From the NCBI RefSeq assembly GCF_002944405.1, contig NZ_CP024308.1:124001-188000 (forward strand): a DNA stretch of 64,000 bases, given 5' to 3'. Source of the stretch: Sinorhizobium fredii. Its GTDB lineage: Bacteria > Pseudomonadota > Alphaproteobacteria > Rhizobiales > Rhizobiaceae. The notes under the pieces were generated by a model that had not been told where the DNA came from, did not search any database, and saw only the letters and a program-made list of their open reading frames with translations. Made by a program: the position numbers and the translations under genes. This document shows, in pieces, positions 34,070-42,850 of the stretch (position 1 is the stretch's first letter; every line of letters begins with the position of its first letter).

Positions 34070-35669
34070 TCTGGTTGCTTCCTAACTCGCTTGCTCGCCA
34101 TCGCCCAAACTCTGGATCAAAGAGGCCGTATGTCGCGAGCAGCACTCCAACGCCGAGGAGGATCGAAAAGCCCTCAAAGGCATCGATCAACAAGTAGCTG
34201 ACAAAGAGCAACCCTACGACTGCAGACATCCTCCATAGAGGCGCGCGAAACCGCTTTCCGACACCCAAGCGAATGGAACCGTACAGGAAAACGAGACAGG
34301 TCGAAATGGCTACCAGGAGGCTGCTGTAATGCGTTGGCATTCTATAGCTGAAGCTATTGCCGCCGTCGTGGCGCTCATACAGGGCCCAAGACATATCGTG
34401 GGCTATCCAGGTCACGATATCTCCTCCGTTCGAGCTCAGGTAAGAGCTTTGGACCTTCATGCATATGGCGACCAGAACACCCAGGACAGTACACCGGAAA
34501 ATTCCCCGCATCACCCTAAGGCCGATTTCACCGCCCTCGCACCGATGTTCCACCGGTCGCATCGTTGATGCCTCTTCAATGCTCCAGAGATCATGGACGA
34601 TCGTATGAAGCAGAATGAGGCCCGCGAAAAAAAGATAAAAGCAGAGACACATGTAGAGATATGCGAGCGCCGTAAAAACAATCGAAACTGGCACTGATAT
34701 GACGTCAGGTTGCACAATCGCTAACGTGCCCCAACTGGTCGCGTAGTCGTCACCGCCTTCTAGCAGCGGGATCAAACACACGCCGATCCACTGAAAAAGG
34801 CCCGCGAACAAGATGCAGATCAAGAAAACCGCCCAGTATGTGTACGAATAAGCTTGAACGTTGCGCGTCCATGCATCGTCGCTTTCCAAGCGGTCGCCCT
34901 GCGCTACCAGCCTAAAGCGCGCGTCATGTTTCCAGAAGACCAGCAGCTCTATCACGAACGCGAAAAATAGCGGCAAGAGCACCATGAAGAGGAACGTCCA
35001 GTTCGGTGCCCATAGAAAACCGACCTGCTTAACGACACCATCTGCCCGGCTATAAGTGGCACTGTGTATCCCCACGATATACGATAAAAACCCAAGGGCG
35101 GAGGCACCCGCGAATATCGACGCGGGTAAATTCAGGGGAGATCCATGGCTGAAAAGCGCTTCCGATCTTCTCGCTAAGCTGAAACCCTGTCTTCGCCGGG
35201 TGGCATCAATGCCTTGTGGCACATCGCCCGCAGGCTGCGTCTGATCAACGACCGTCACAGGCGGCGGCATATCTGGAACCCGCAGCGCCGTGCTGCTACC
35301 CGCCTTCTTCGAATCTCGCCTCTTGGCGGTTAGCCGTGATTGCGCCGCGCTGAGCTCCATCTGCCATTCGCTGGTCGCTTCCGGATCGTCGCACCCAAAG
35401 ATCCGCGCCAGCCAACGAATGTTGGACGGGCTAATCCCCTTTTCGTTCTCTTGAAACCAGAGCTGCACCGTCCGCAAATCGACCCCGATCCGGTTGGAGT
35501 CGATCTGTGAAATCGCCTCGGCCAGAAGCTCCGGCGTCCATGGGCCTCGCGGAAACCCGTCACTGCCTAATGGCCGGCCTGCTCCCGCAGCGGCTAACTG
35601 TTTGAACAGTTCCTTGAAATCGCTCCCGTCCTTTGGCGGTGCGAAAAAAATCTTTCCGTTCTTTTCCAA
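34059..35669 (-). CDS. membrane protein with N-terminal helix-turn-helix domain
   Basis: It has 536 residues. The first 110 look like a Cro/XRE-type DNA-binding unit: TPELLAEAISQIDSN, GVDLRTVQLWFQ and ISPSNIRWLARIFGCDD. A polar linker (about 115-170) follows, then seven or eight hydrophobic helices (for example FLFMVLLPLFFAFVIELLVF, AVFLICILFAGLFQWIGVCL and YLYMCLCFYLFFAGLILL) occupy the rest. This is an unusual fusion that suggests a membrane-tethered regulator or a sensor with a cytoplasmic nucleic-acid-binding head. The promoter region has a short TTTCG tandem (35689-35703). It forms a two-gene operon with the hydrolase downstream. No family name recalled with confidence. Confidence 0.75.
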   Translation of the reverse strand: MEKNGKIFFAPPKDGSDFKELFKQLAAAGAGRPLGSDGFPRGPWTPELLAEAISQIDSNRIGVDLRTVQLWFQENEKGISPSNIRWLARIFGCDDPEATSEWQMELSAAQSRLTAKRRDSKKAGSSTALRVPDMPPPVTVVDQTQPAGDVPQGIDATRRRQGFSLARRSEALFSHGSPLNLPASIFAGASALGFLSYIVGIHSATYSRADGVVKQVGFLWAPNWTFLFMVLLPLFFAFVIELLVFWKHDARFRLVAQGDRLESDDAWTRNVQAYSYTYWAVFLICILFAGLFQWIGVCLIPLLEGGDDYATSWGTLAIVQPDVISVPVSIVFTALAYLYMCLCFYLFFAGLILLHTIVHDLWSIEEASTMRPVEHRCEGGEIGLRVMRGIFRCTVLGVLVAICMKVQSSYLSSNGGDIVTWIAHDMSWALYERHDGGNSFSYRMPTHYSSLLVAISTCLVFLYGSIRLGVGKRFRAPLWRMSAVVGLLFVSYLLIDAFEGFSILLGVGVLLATYGLFDPEFGRWRASELGSNQSVS

Positions 35670-35776
35670 CGGCTTATTGGCCCAAATTTCGTTTCGTTTC
35701 GTATCCTATCGTGCCTTCAGCCTCAATCAATGGTGTTAACGCCCGCAATGCAACTTGATTGGTGAGGCATTCCGCC

Positions 35777-36235
35777 ATGCTACTGTTGTCGTCATCCAGT
35801 TCTCGTTCGTCCCGTGGTCCCGGCTCCATTTCTCCACGCCCGAGCACGGCCTTGAGTGCGTCAGCGCCGGAGCGTGAGGCGGGTCAAAATGAAAAGAGTG
35901 GGGCGGAAACTGCAGTTGCCCTTTGCGACTTGATGGATCAGCATATCGCTGCGCTACGGTCGACCGCGGATGCCGTTCGTGCGTGGGATGAACGCAGGGC
36001 AGCCACCGAGGTTACGAACGTAGCCTATGCAAACGGACTTTTAGGCGTTGCGAGGGATGAAGAAGCCGGCCGGCTAGCGATCGTCAATTACAGGCCGCGC
36101 GGCGATCGGGAATCGACGCTGAAGCTGGCTTATATGGCGGCTTACCTGATCGCGACACGTGGCACCCTGAACCCCAATGAGATGAATGCCGTCTTGGAAG
36201 CCCCTCACGATCGACCAAGCACATCGGGTTCCTGA
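35777..36235 (+). CDS. hypothetical protein
   Basis: A frame of about 152 residues, divergent from the HTH/membrane gene. The first 50 residues are Ser/Pro/Ala-rich and probably disordered. The rest (DLMDQHIAALRSTADAVRAWD, LLGVARDEEAGRLAIVNYRP, LAYMAAYLIATRGTLNPNE) has the codon pattern of a real rhizobial gene. Start at ATG 35777 is provisional; TTG 35759 and ATG 35933 are alternatives. Function unknown. Confidence 0.4.
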   Translation: MLLLSSSSSRSSRGPGSISPRPSTALSASAPEREAGQNEKSGAETAVALCDLMDQHIAALRSTADAVRAWDERRAATEVTNVAYANGLLGVARDEEAGRLAIVNYRPRGDRESTLKLAYMAAYLIATRGTLNPNEMNAVLEAPHDRPSTSGS

Positions 36236-36615
36236 GTCTCCTTCATGCTGGTTCCACAATAAGACCACACTGCTGTCGATTATGTCGGCGGCGGTGTCCA
36301 TATCGGACATTGCGTCGAATTCGCCAGTCGAGCGTGAGCTTGCCGGAACTCTCGGTGGCAAAGGCCCGCTTCCGATCGGCCCACGGCTAATCAGCGCGTG
36401 AGCAGGCTGGCGATCAATATGCCTGCTGCTGATGGTTGCGAATTGATGGCGATTGAACGGCAGCTCCGCCGGTTCATTTTGGGCGATGAATTTGCTATAA
36501 GGGCAGCCTGTCCGAACACGTACGTGTGCCCCGTCAAGAGGCAGGCCAGCCGGAGCGGTCGGGGGCGACTAACAATATTAGGGGTATCTAATTGCATCTG
36601 TGGTACACTTCCAGC
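36236..36615. other. no gene seen
   Basis: About 380 bases with only short overlapping frames and no motif. A purine-rich AGGGGTATC segment directly precedes the small membrane gene at 36616. Confidence 0.4.
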
Positions 36616-36783
36616 ATGCGCGACTTGCTGCTCTATATCGTTGTGCTGGGCTGCCTCGTGGCGGTCGATTGGATCGCAACCGAGGGGAAGTACAGCCGTG
36701 CGGTTTGGCGAGCAGCGAGCGAGCATGCCCACTACGTGCGCTATCAGGTGGGATATTTGGTCGATGACAACGCCAAGCTTTAG
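36616..36783 (+). CDS. small single-TM protein
   Basis: It has 55 residues: MRDLLLYIVVLGCLVAVDWIA forms one membrane helix, followed by a short charged tail (GKYSRAVWRAASEHAHYVR). Proteins of this plan are common small hypotheticals in rhizobia. The longer in-frame ATG at 36592 adds residues without a helix. Function unknown. Confidence 0.5.
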   Translation: MRDLLLYIVVLGCLVAVDWIATEGKYSRAVWRAASEHAHYVRYQVGYLVDDNAKL

Positions 36784-36855
36784 GCCTGGTCCAATTCATC
36801 AGAGGGCTTGCCGCCCGTTTGCCTCTATCAAAGGGCGCACTAAATCTCTCTCGAC

Positions 36856-37173
36856 ATGACAGAGAAAGAAAAGACGCAATCGACGAACGAGTACACACTG
36901 CGCCAACAAGTGGCCGCCCTGCCGTTTCGCATTTCAGAATCCAAATCCATCGAAATCCTCCTGATCACGTCGCGCGATACCGGCCGGTTCATCATTCCGA
37001 AGGGTTGGCGAAAGAAGGGGCAGAAGAAGTCTGACTCCGCTGCCAGGGAAGCTTACGAAGAGGCGGGCCTCGTCGGCAAGTTGGGGCGAAAGCGATGTAT
37101 CTTTCAGCCAGCGGCGCCCGTGGTACCAGCCGCTGATGGTCACAGTGTGCGCCTCAATTGCGGCGTTGCATAG
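36856..37173 (+). CDS. Nudix hydrolase, C-terminally truncated
   Basis: It has 105 residues. The N-terminal strand set YTLRQQVAALPFRI and SIEILLITSRDTGRFIIPKG leads into the Nudix box, GQKKSDSAAREAYEEAGLVG, with the REAxEEAG core intact. Intact relatives run 140-150 residues and end in a DxYxLxV strand and a WFxxxEA helix. Here the sequence after GLVGKLG turns into unrelated residues and stops early, so the end is lost by frameshift or recombination near 37090. Activity is doubtful. Confidence 0.6.
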   Translation: MTEKEKTQSTNEYTLRQQVAALPFRISESKSIEILLITSRDTGRFIIPKGWRKKGQKKSDSAAREAYEEAGLVGKLGRKRCIFQPAAPVVPAADGHSVRLNCGVA

Positions 37174-37915
37174 ATCGGAAGGCGCGAACAAAAAAGGCCG
37201 GGTTAACTCCGACCTTCCAGTCGCGCATGATGGCGGATTAGCTCGGCTCGGGTCAGCTCAAGTTCTTCGGCAACAGCAGGCGCCGATTCAACCTCATCTT
37301 CGAAGATCGTTTGATCCCCAACGCGCTACAACCGAGAGCTTGAAGGTAGCATCGAGGGAAGCCGCCGAAAGGGCTAGTACACGTTCCTTTGACGTTACAC
37401 GGATGAGGTGTAACATACAAGTCAGTAGCACTTGATCACGGTAACGGGTTTCGTCTCCGAGCTATACCGCGCCGCCAATGAGGTCCATCACCTCACGCCG
37501 TTGGCGGCGCGCCGGCGTTGGTGCGCGCCGTGGCGGTGATCCGCCGAGAGGAGCGGCGGTGCTCAGCCAACTGGGGATTCAGAAAAGCGGCGATCGAAGC
37601 ATGCATCAAGGAAGGCAGTTGGTTTGCCGCGGAACGCCACTGAACGTCTCCAGGATTGTACGCGCCAGAACCCCTCGCCTGGTTAGAGCGGGTAATAGTG
37701 CGAGCGCGAGAGAGCTTGGCTCGCTTCGAACCGCCTCCACGATTTCCAGACGATCGATCTTACAGCCCTGCTGGGGCACAGAATGCCCCTTCCAGCGCAC
37801 CTCGAGCCGGCCTACCGCAGTCAGCGGGACGTTGTGAGATCATTCCCGGCCGCGGGTCTGGAACTTACGCCGGGCGACGCCGTTTCTGACGCGTCCACAA
37901 AGAAGGAGGACGCAG
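37174..37915. other. gene-poor stretch
   Basis: About 740 bases with no supportable gene. One coding-like fragment near 37515-37627 reads VIRREERR then FRKAAIEACIKEGSWFAAERH and stops, without a start or a family; it may be the tail of a decayed gene. The final 20 bases hold the AAGGAGGA ribosome site of the next gene. Confidence 0.4.
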
Positions 37916-38101
37916 ATGCCGGACAGCAAGAAATCCGTCGGCCGCGACCGCGGACGGGTCGCCGCAGAACAACCGTATGAGCTCAGTTATTTCAAACGCA
38001 AGCACAAGCTGACGGAAGAGCAGGCGCGCAAGATTATAAAGGATGCGGGGAACTCCCGCGAAAAGGCTAACGCCCTGGCCGAGAAGGTTAAGAAGGCCTG
38101 A
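37916..38101 (+). CDS. DUF3606 domain protein
   Basis: It has 61 residues with a strong AAGGAGGA Shine-Dalgarno. The pattern DRGRVAAEQPYELSYFKRK, HKLTEEQARKIIKDAGNSRE and ANALAEKV is the DUF3606 motif, a small helical protein abundant in rhizobial genomes and plasmids. Function unknown; often multicopy. Confidence 0.8.
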   Translation: MPDSKKSVGRDRGRVAAEQPYELSYFKRKHKLTEEQARKIIKDAGNSREKANALAEKVKKA

Positions 38102-38290
38102 CCGCTCCTCGACGCCAAGAGCGAGAGAGAGCCGGGATCGGCGCTCCAGCAGTCCCCCGAATCTTCGGCCATAGGCCATTCGATGAGCTTCGGCTCAGTC
38201 GAAGGGAGGTAGAGGATCGATCGCTCGCGAGCGGCCGGATGGCCAGTGAACGGGACAGCTCGCACTCGTAAAGAGGAATTACTCGGCCCG
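38102..38290. other. short intergenic stretch
   Basis: Nothing recognised between the DUF3606 gene and the palindrome. Confidence 0.4.
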
Positions 38291-38316
38291 CGATGTGGTA
38301 TTATAATACCACATCG
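38291..38316. promoter_or_regulatory. perfect 26-bp palindrome, operator-like
   Basis: The arms CGATGTGGTATTA and TAATACCACATCG are exact reverse complements with no spacer. The core TGGTATTATAATACCA resembles operators of GntR/HutC-type regulators (TGGTxxxACCA spacing), and the centre also forms a TATAAT -10 box. No regulator gene or obvious target lies immediately next to it: the DUF3606 gene ends upstream and the ligase gene converges from the right. It may be an orphan operator left by a lost gene. Confidence 0.55.
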
Positions 38317-38475
38317 CATAAGACTTATTATGGAACCCTAAATGCATGGATAAAGGTTCTGAACGCTAAACCTTTGCAACCCCGGCCAGAGGCAGGCCAA
38401 ACGTGCCGTCATGCTGCTGACCGCTCCTGCTGGTCTGCGTCAGGGCACCGAACGAGGCAGACAACCCTGCGCGGA

Positions 38476-39474
38476 CTAGCTGTCGGAAAGATCAAACACC
38501 GTGGCATCATCCGCGCGTTCTCTGATCCCCTTGAATGCGGCATGCCGCAGCTTCCATTCATCCGTCCAGGCGCGATATTCGACCTCGGCCACAAGCACTG
38601 GCTCGACAAAGACGGCTCCCTTCCTCTTCAGGTTCACCGCCGGCGAATCCGCCTGGATTGCGTCGAGCAGCTCGCGCAGCTTGGCCGATTCCGCATACGT
38701 CCAGCCGGTTCCGCAGCCGCCGACATAGACAAGCTCGCCTGTTCTCCTCGCCGCCAGCAGAAGCCGGCCGATTGCGCCAGGCACGGTCGACGGCTCGAAG
38801 CCGACGATCACGAAGCTGTCTCGCCGCTTGCAGGTGATCTTGAGCCAGTCGAGGCGGCGGCCGGAGCGGTACGGGCGCTCACGGTGTTTCGCGACAATGC
38901 CTTCGATCCCGTGAGCGCAGGCGACGCGCAGGAACTCATCACCGGCCGCGGGCACCTCCTCCGAGAGGCGAATTGCGCCTCGCCGGTCGACGGGCAAGAC
39001 CTGCTCCAGCAGGCGCCGCCGTTCGCGTTGGGGCAGACGGCGCAGGTCAGAACCATCGAGATATAGGAGATCGAAAACAAAGAGGATAATTTCGCCGGGT
39101 TCGTGGGAGGCCGGTCGCCGGCCAAGCGCCCGCTGCAGCATGCCAAAGTCCGATCGGCCGCTGTCGTCGAGCACGACAGCCTCGCCGTCAAGGATGGCCG
39201 TTTCCACACCAAGCAACTGCGCTTCCGCAGCGATCGCGGGGAAGCGCGTCGTCCAGTCGTAGCCGCCGCGCGTGATGATCCGCAGCCGGCCCGGCTCAAT
39301 ATGGACGGCAAGCCGGTAGCCGTCCCATTTCACCTCAAATGCCCACTCAGGCCCGATAGGAGGCTTATCGATGAGCGTGGCCAAACACGGATCGACGCGC
39401 CCCGGGATAGGATCCGGCGGCGGCGTTAAGGATTTTTTCGAGGACGCTCTTGGAATATTTGCTGTTTTCGCCAT
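38476..39474 (-). CDS. ATP-dependent DNA ligase (LigD ligase-domain type)
   Basis: A 332-residue ligase of the kind used with Ku in non-homologous end joining. The adenylated lysine lies in FEVKWDGYRL (near 49). Further nucleotidyltransferase motifs are ILDGEAVVLDD, IILFVFDLLYLDG, GIEGIVAKHRERPYRSGRR and WLKITCKRRDSFVIVGF, followed by the OB domain (LVYVGGCGTGW, VEVEYRAWTDEWKLRHAAFKGIRE). Polymerase and phosphoesterase domains are absent, so it is a stand-alone ligase module; Sinorhizobium carries several LigD paralogs, some on plasmids. No ku gene is seen here. Confidence 0.93.
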   Translation of the reverse strand: MAKTANIPRASSKKSLTPPPDPIPGRVDPCLATLIDKPPIGPEWAFEVKWDGYRLAVHIEPGRLRIITRGGYDWTTRFPAIAAEAQLLGVETAILDGEAVVLDDSGRSDFGMLQRALGRRPASHEPGEIILFVFDLLYLDGSDLRRLPQRERRRLLEQVLPVDRRGAIRLSEEVPAAGDEFLRVACAHGIEGIVAKHRERPYRSGRRLDWLKITCKRRDSFVIVGFEPSTVPGAIGRLLLAARRTGELVYVGGCGTGWTYAESAKLRELLDAIQADSPAVNLKRKGAVFVEPVLVAEVEYRAWTDEWKLRHAAFKGIRERADDATVFDLSDS

Positions 39475-39543
39475 GTGCCGCGCTTCAAGCAGCGTCGCTG
39501 TAACGGCGTCGCTTTGTTTCTTGCGAACCGGCCGCCGCTAATC

Positions 39544-39879
39544 TCAACCTACGCGAGGACAGCCGGGACGATTAGCGAAGTACACGGTCATAAAGCGTCC
39601 CCGTCGTATCCCCTCGACAGCAATCTCGCGGCGCGTGATAGATTGGATCTCGGGGTCACGAACTCCGAGGCTGTAAGCACGACGAATTGCCTGGCGTTCG
39701 CTACAGCCGCGATAGCGCCGATAATCGTCGTCATCATCATACCTTCGCTCGCGAAGCTCCGGTCCGCCCGGTCCGATATACAGGTCCAGGGACTGCGCTG
39801 AGGGGAAGGACGGCGTGACCGTCCATGTACTGATTGCAATCATGCCTATTGCAAGTGACTTGCCAACGGACCTTTTCAT
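39544..39879 (-). CDS. small exported protein, conserved in rhizobia
   Basis: It has 111 residues, with the start at 39879 preceded by GGAGGAGAC. A signal peptide (cleaved after PSAQS) is followed by LDLYIGPGGPELRER, an acidic Asp/Tyr/Arg run (DDDDDYRRYR) and a conserved end: CSERQAIRRAYSLGVRDPEIQSI and MTVYFANRPGCPRVG. I know this plan as a common uncharacterised periplasmic protein of Rhizobiaceae. Two cysteines could form a disulfide. Confidence 0.75.
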   Translation of the reverse strand: MKRSVGKSLAIGMIAISTWTVTPSFPSAQSLDLYIGPGGPELRERRYDDDDDYRRYRGCSERQAIRRAYSLGVRDPEIQSITRREIAVEGIRRGRFMTVYFANRPGCPRVG

Positions 39880-40026
39880 TGTCTCCTCCACTATTTCAGT
39901 GAAGCCTAATTTGCGTTCAACGAAAATCAGGGCAAACGGGTTCCCCAATCGGGCGGCGACTGACGCAAGGAAAGGCGTGGCTTCGCCGGCCTAAATCAAT
40001 ACCGTCGTCCGGTCGAGGTCCGCGGC

Positions 40027-40359
40027 GTGCAGGAGGTCGCTGCCATCATTGCCGACTCCTTTCTAGCGTTCGCCATCTTCGACATTGAGTCTGTGTTGCG
40101 CTCTCCGGCAATCACGCCTTTCGTTACGCAGACGCTTTACTCGATCCCGATCGAACTTCGCCGGGCCTCATGCGGTCAGGATCGCTCGACAGCAGAAAGC
40201 GCCCGCAACAAAATGGCTCACATGATCTCAGTTGCGTTGCTGCGAAGATATCACTTCGAGCAATTGAAGCACGCCGGGAGCTCTTGCCATTCAAACTGGC
40301 AGCAAGCGTTCGAAGAGCAATTCGGCAGTCGCCGAGGAGGCAAACCCGATGAGCGATGA
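40027..40359 (+). CDS. hypothetical protein, weakly supported
   Basis: A GTG-started frame of 110 residues ([20 protein letters not shown] at the N-terminus, basic C-terminus) that overlaps the next gene by 11 bases. Frame length and codon pattern are only moderate. No family recognised. Confidence 0.3.
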   Translation: MQEVAAIIADSFLAFAIFDIESVLRSPAITPFVTQTLYSIPIELRRASCGQDRSTAESARNKMAHMISVALLRRYHFEQLKHAGSSCHSNWQQAFEEQFGSRRGGKPDER

Positions 40360-40546
40360 ACAAGGGGCGAAGCCGCATTATGAGGCCGGCCCGTACGTCC
40401 ACTACTGCGAGCACCCCGACTGCCACAAGTGGGGCAGCTTCGGCTTTGCGGTCGGTAAGGCCGCGCCGAATTGGTTCTGCTTCGAGCATCGGCCTGGCCG
40501 GATTGACGGCGGCGTTGTCGCGGACGATACGTCAGCGCACGAATGA
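40349..40546 (+). CDS. small Cys/His protein, likely metal-binding
   Basis: It has 65 residues. The core [20 protein letters not shown] and WFCFEHRPG places Cys-x4-Cys-His and Cys-x2-His pairs so that one zinc could be bound. The family is a frequent rhizobial hypothetical; function unknown. A possible 31-residue frame follows at 40563 (MTDEEREAAENLRRIFDD) but is too short to call. Confidence 0.65.
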   Translation: MSDEQGAKPHYEAGPYVHYCEHPDCHKWGSFGFAVGKAAPNWFCFEHRPGRIDGGVVADDTSAHE

Positions 40547-40658
40547 AGGGGCTCACACGACGATGACAGACGAGGAGCGCGAGGCCGCCGAGAACCTGCG
40601 CCGGATATTCGATGACGGTTCGCCAAGTCGCGTATCGGAGTTGTGGAATTGCAGGTAA

Positions 40659-40933
40659 TCGAAATACGAATGAGCGAGGGACCGACGCTGGTGCCGCAGG
40701 TGAGCGCTATGGCCCGCCTATAGCGTTCTTCCGAGAAGATCATCGACCCTTAGGACCTGGTCCGAGGGGGGCCGGCAAAGTCCTATCCCAATTGCTGAAC
40801 CAATCGCCGAGAGCAAAATGAGGTTGCAAGCGCTGACGGCCTCCGCGAGACCCCTGCCGTTGGCGGAGGTCCCAGAGCAGCCCGAAAATTGCACTTGCTC
40901 TGGGACCTAACCCCATTAACGGCTGGGGATGTG
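40659..40933. other. intergenic, no gene seen
   Basis: Near-repeat purine-rich sequence includes the block GACCTGGTCC (40756) and a CTCTGGGACCT segment (40900). No frame is supportable. Confidence 0.35.
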
Positions 40934-41257
40934 TTAGCGGTACGACTTTCGCCAGCCCGCAGCCCAAGCCTCAAACTCCGAACAAAACAAGCGCTCGCCG
41001 TATCTCGGGCTGACCTTCGTCTGCGAATAGTAGCGTTGCCCAGGCACGTGAAAAATTCGCTCGCCGGTATCGATGCTGATGTTGCCTTTGATATTGCACG
41101 ATGCGCCGGCGCCACCGAAGCCATTCCAGGCTGCGAAGAGATCACTCAGGGTCATGCCGCCTGCGGCACCAACGGCAAGGGCGCCGATCACCACCCCCGG
41201 AGCTGTGAGGAGCAGCGAGCGCTTCTGCGAATTGTGATGGCCGTCGTGATAGCGCAT
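40934..41257 (-). CDS. ExoI-like C-terminal domain protein
   Basis: It has 107 residues; the start at 41257 has GGAGAG upstream. A hydrophobic helix (LLLTAPGVVIGALAVGAAGG) near 14-33 precedes a small domain with SCNIKGNISIDTGERIFHVPGQRYY then GERLFCSEFEAWAAGWRKS. That block is the conserved tail of ExoI/thermonuclease-like proteins of rhizobia (CxIKGN...GxxYH.PGxxYY...FCSExEAxxAGWR). Here it occurs without the nuclease domain but with a membrane anchor. Function unknown; the two cysteines may bond. Confidence 0.75.
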   Translation of the reverse strand: MRYHDGHHNSQKRSLLLTAPGVVIGALAVGAAGGMTLSDLFAAWNGFGGAGASCNIKGNISIDTGERIFHVPGQRYYSQTKVSPRYGERLFCSEFEAWAAGWRKSYR

Positions 41258-42216
41258 GTTCCGCTCTCCAAGGTTGCGGAGATCGTAAACTGGTGGGAGC
41301 GTTGGCGGAAAGTCGGCCAAAAGAGTTAGACCAGGCGGCCGAACCTCATGCACAGGCGACTGTAACAACCAGCCGGAGCGCTCGAGAAAATGATCGTCGA
41401 ATGAGCAAAGGCGCCGCGCCCTAACTCGGCACAGGCCATAAGCTGACCCACCTCTGCTTACAGAAGAAATGGGTTGCAACGGGTGCTAGAATCTCCTCCG
41501 GCGTAGCGCCGAGAACCTCGCAAAGACCCGCCGATTGCAACCGAGATTCAAATCCATTGCTCCAGTGATGTTGTGTCCTTGGGCCCCTCAAAACGTCTTG
41601 GATGGTATCACATTGGCCTGGCGCGACCCCGCTCTATGCCTTCGGCACGAAGCCCGCAAAAAAGCGTTCTTCGCCCGAGGGGGTATCGATCGGTCGCGCA
41701 GCGGCATGCTCCGCCGCCGTGCCGACTTCACTGCACCAAATTGGCTACAAAGCCCGTTTACATGCCGGCGTGAAGTCAGCATATTGCCAACCGGCAACGA
41801 CAATCGAGAGTTGGTCGTGGCAAGTCGCTAGCCCTTCTTGTCATGCTCCACGGGGCCGTCCTGATCTACGAGCCAGGGCGGCCCTTCTCGTATCTGAGAT
41901 GGCGGCCGCCAGACGGCCGGCTTTGCCTTCCTGAAGGAGGGAAAGAGGGCGCTGCCCTCTCTCCCTCACAAGGGAAAAAACGGTCTCCCCGTCCTTCCTC
42001 CCCTCGCCTCCGCTCGCTCCGTGCAGGAGCGACGAATCCGCATGCGCGGATTTTGCGTCGCCCCTTCGGCTTTGGCCTCGGGCGGGCGAACCCCCTCCGT
42101 TTTGTTCCCTTGCCTCCCTCTCTCCCGCTGCTCCGCGCGAGCTCGGGGAGCAGGAGCGGGGCTCCTGCCCCTCGGGCAAGAGCTAGACCTCTTCGCGGAA
42201 AGGAAAGGGCTAGAAA
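41258..42216. other. long gene-poor region
   Basis: About 960 bases. Several long but mutually overlapping frames on both strands (41843-42732) show no family motif and arise from a GC-rich, pyrimidine-biased segment (CTCCCTC and CTCCGCTCG runs near 41940-42140). I see no RNA gene or repeat. It ends with the ribosome site of the DUF3846 gene. Confidence 0.45.
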
Positions 42217-42672
42217 ATGGTAAGAGCAAACACCGCTTATGTGCTGGACCCGGAAACCACGATTTTTAAGCCGGTAGAGCTTCAGGTCGATCTGGGCATC
42301 CAGCCGCTTTACGCGATTATCGGCTGCCGCCTGCTGGAGGTCGTGCGGTTCGACGAGCGGCACACGCTTTTCGTCGACGAAGAAGGTCTGCAGGACGGAT
42401 TGACCGCCTTCACGATCTTTGAAGGCTTCCCGCCGCCGATCGCAGGCAAGATCGTGCTTGTCGGAGGCGATGGCAGCACGCCCTACACGTCCCCCCTCAC
42501 CAGCCTTGAGGATGCGGCCAAGCATTTCAAATGCTGCCGTCCGGCCCTGGACCCGGTTTTCGCAAAGGCAGACGAGGTTTCGCCGGGCGGTATCATCATC
42601 GCCGGTGCGCTCGCAGGTTTGCAATGCCGCATCGAGCGCCGGGCCCCTACCCTTGTCGAGGGAGTGGCATGA
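42217..42672 (+). CDS. DUF3846 domain protein
   Basis: It has 151 residues. The pattern LQVDLGIQPLYAIIGCRLLEVVRF, HTLFVDEEGLQDGL, then IAGKIVLVGGDG is the DUF3846 fold: a beta-rich domain widespread on plasmids and phages, function unknown. The leader aagggctagaaaATG is identical to that before the gene at 17445. It overlaps the next small gene by ATGA. Confidence 0.8.
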   Translation: MVRANTAYVLDPETTIFKPVELQVDLGIQPLYAIIGCRLLEVVRFDERHTLFVDEEGLQDGLTAFTIFEGFPPPIAGKIVLVGGDGSTPYTSPLTSLEDAAKHFKCCRPALDPVFAKADEVSPGGIIIAGALAGLQCRIERRAPTLVEGVA

Positions 42673-42848
42673 TGAAGATCGCGGCCCTCGAAAACAACAT
42701 CCTCGCCATCGTCGCAGGAACCTTCGCCGCAACCATTGCGGCGGAGGACATCGAGCCGCAGTTTCATGCGCTCACCCACTTTCCGGACCGGCGCGCAAGG
42801 TCAGAGCTTGGAGACCTGGCCGAGCGGCTGAATCAGTTTGGCGCCTAG
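42669..42848 (+). CDS. small hypothetical protein
   Basis: It has 59 residues (start ATG 42669 coupled to the previous stop; ATG 42672 is the alternative). Sequence ENNILAIVAGTFAATIAAED, then HALTHFPDRRARSELGDLAERL. No family recognised. Context is a plasmid-type run of small genes. Confidence 0.55.
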   Translation: MMKIAALENNILAIVAGTFAATIAAEDIEPQFHALTHFPDRRARSELGDLAERLNQFGA

Positions 42849-42850
42849 TC

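Noticed and set aside
36398..36859. 153-residue plus-strand frame over the small TM gene
   Set aside because: It has Arg/Ser-rich low-quality sequence and overlaps the better-supported 55-residue membrane protein.
41866..42732. 288-residue minus-strand frame across the gene-poor region and the DUF3846 gene
   Set aside because: Arg/Gly-rich translation of skewed GC sequence; it conflicts with the DUF3846 gene.
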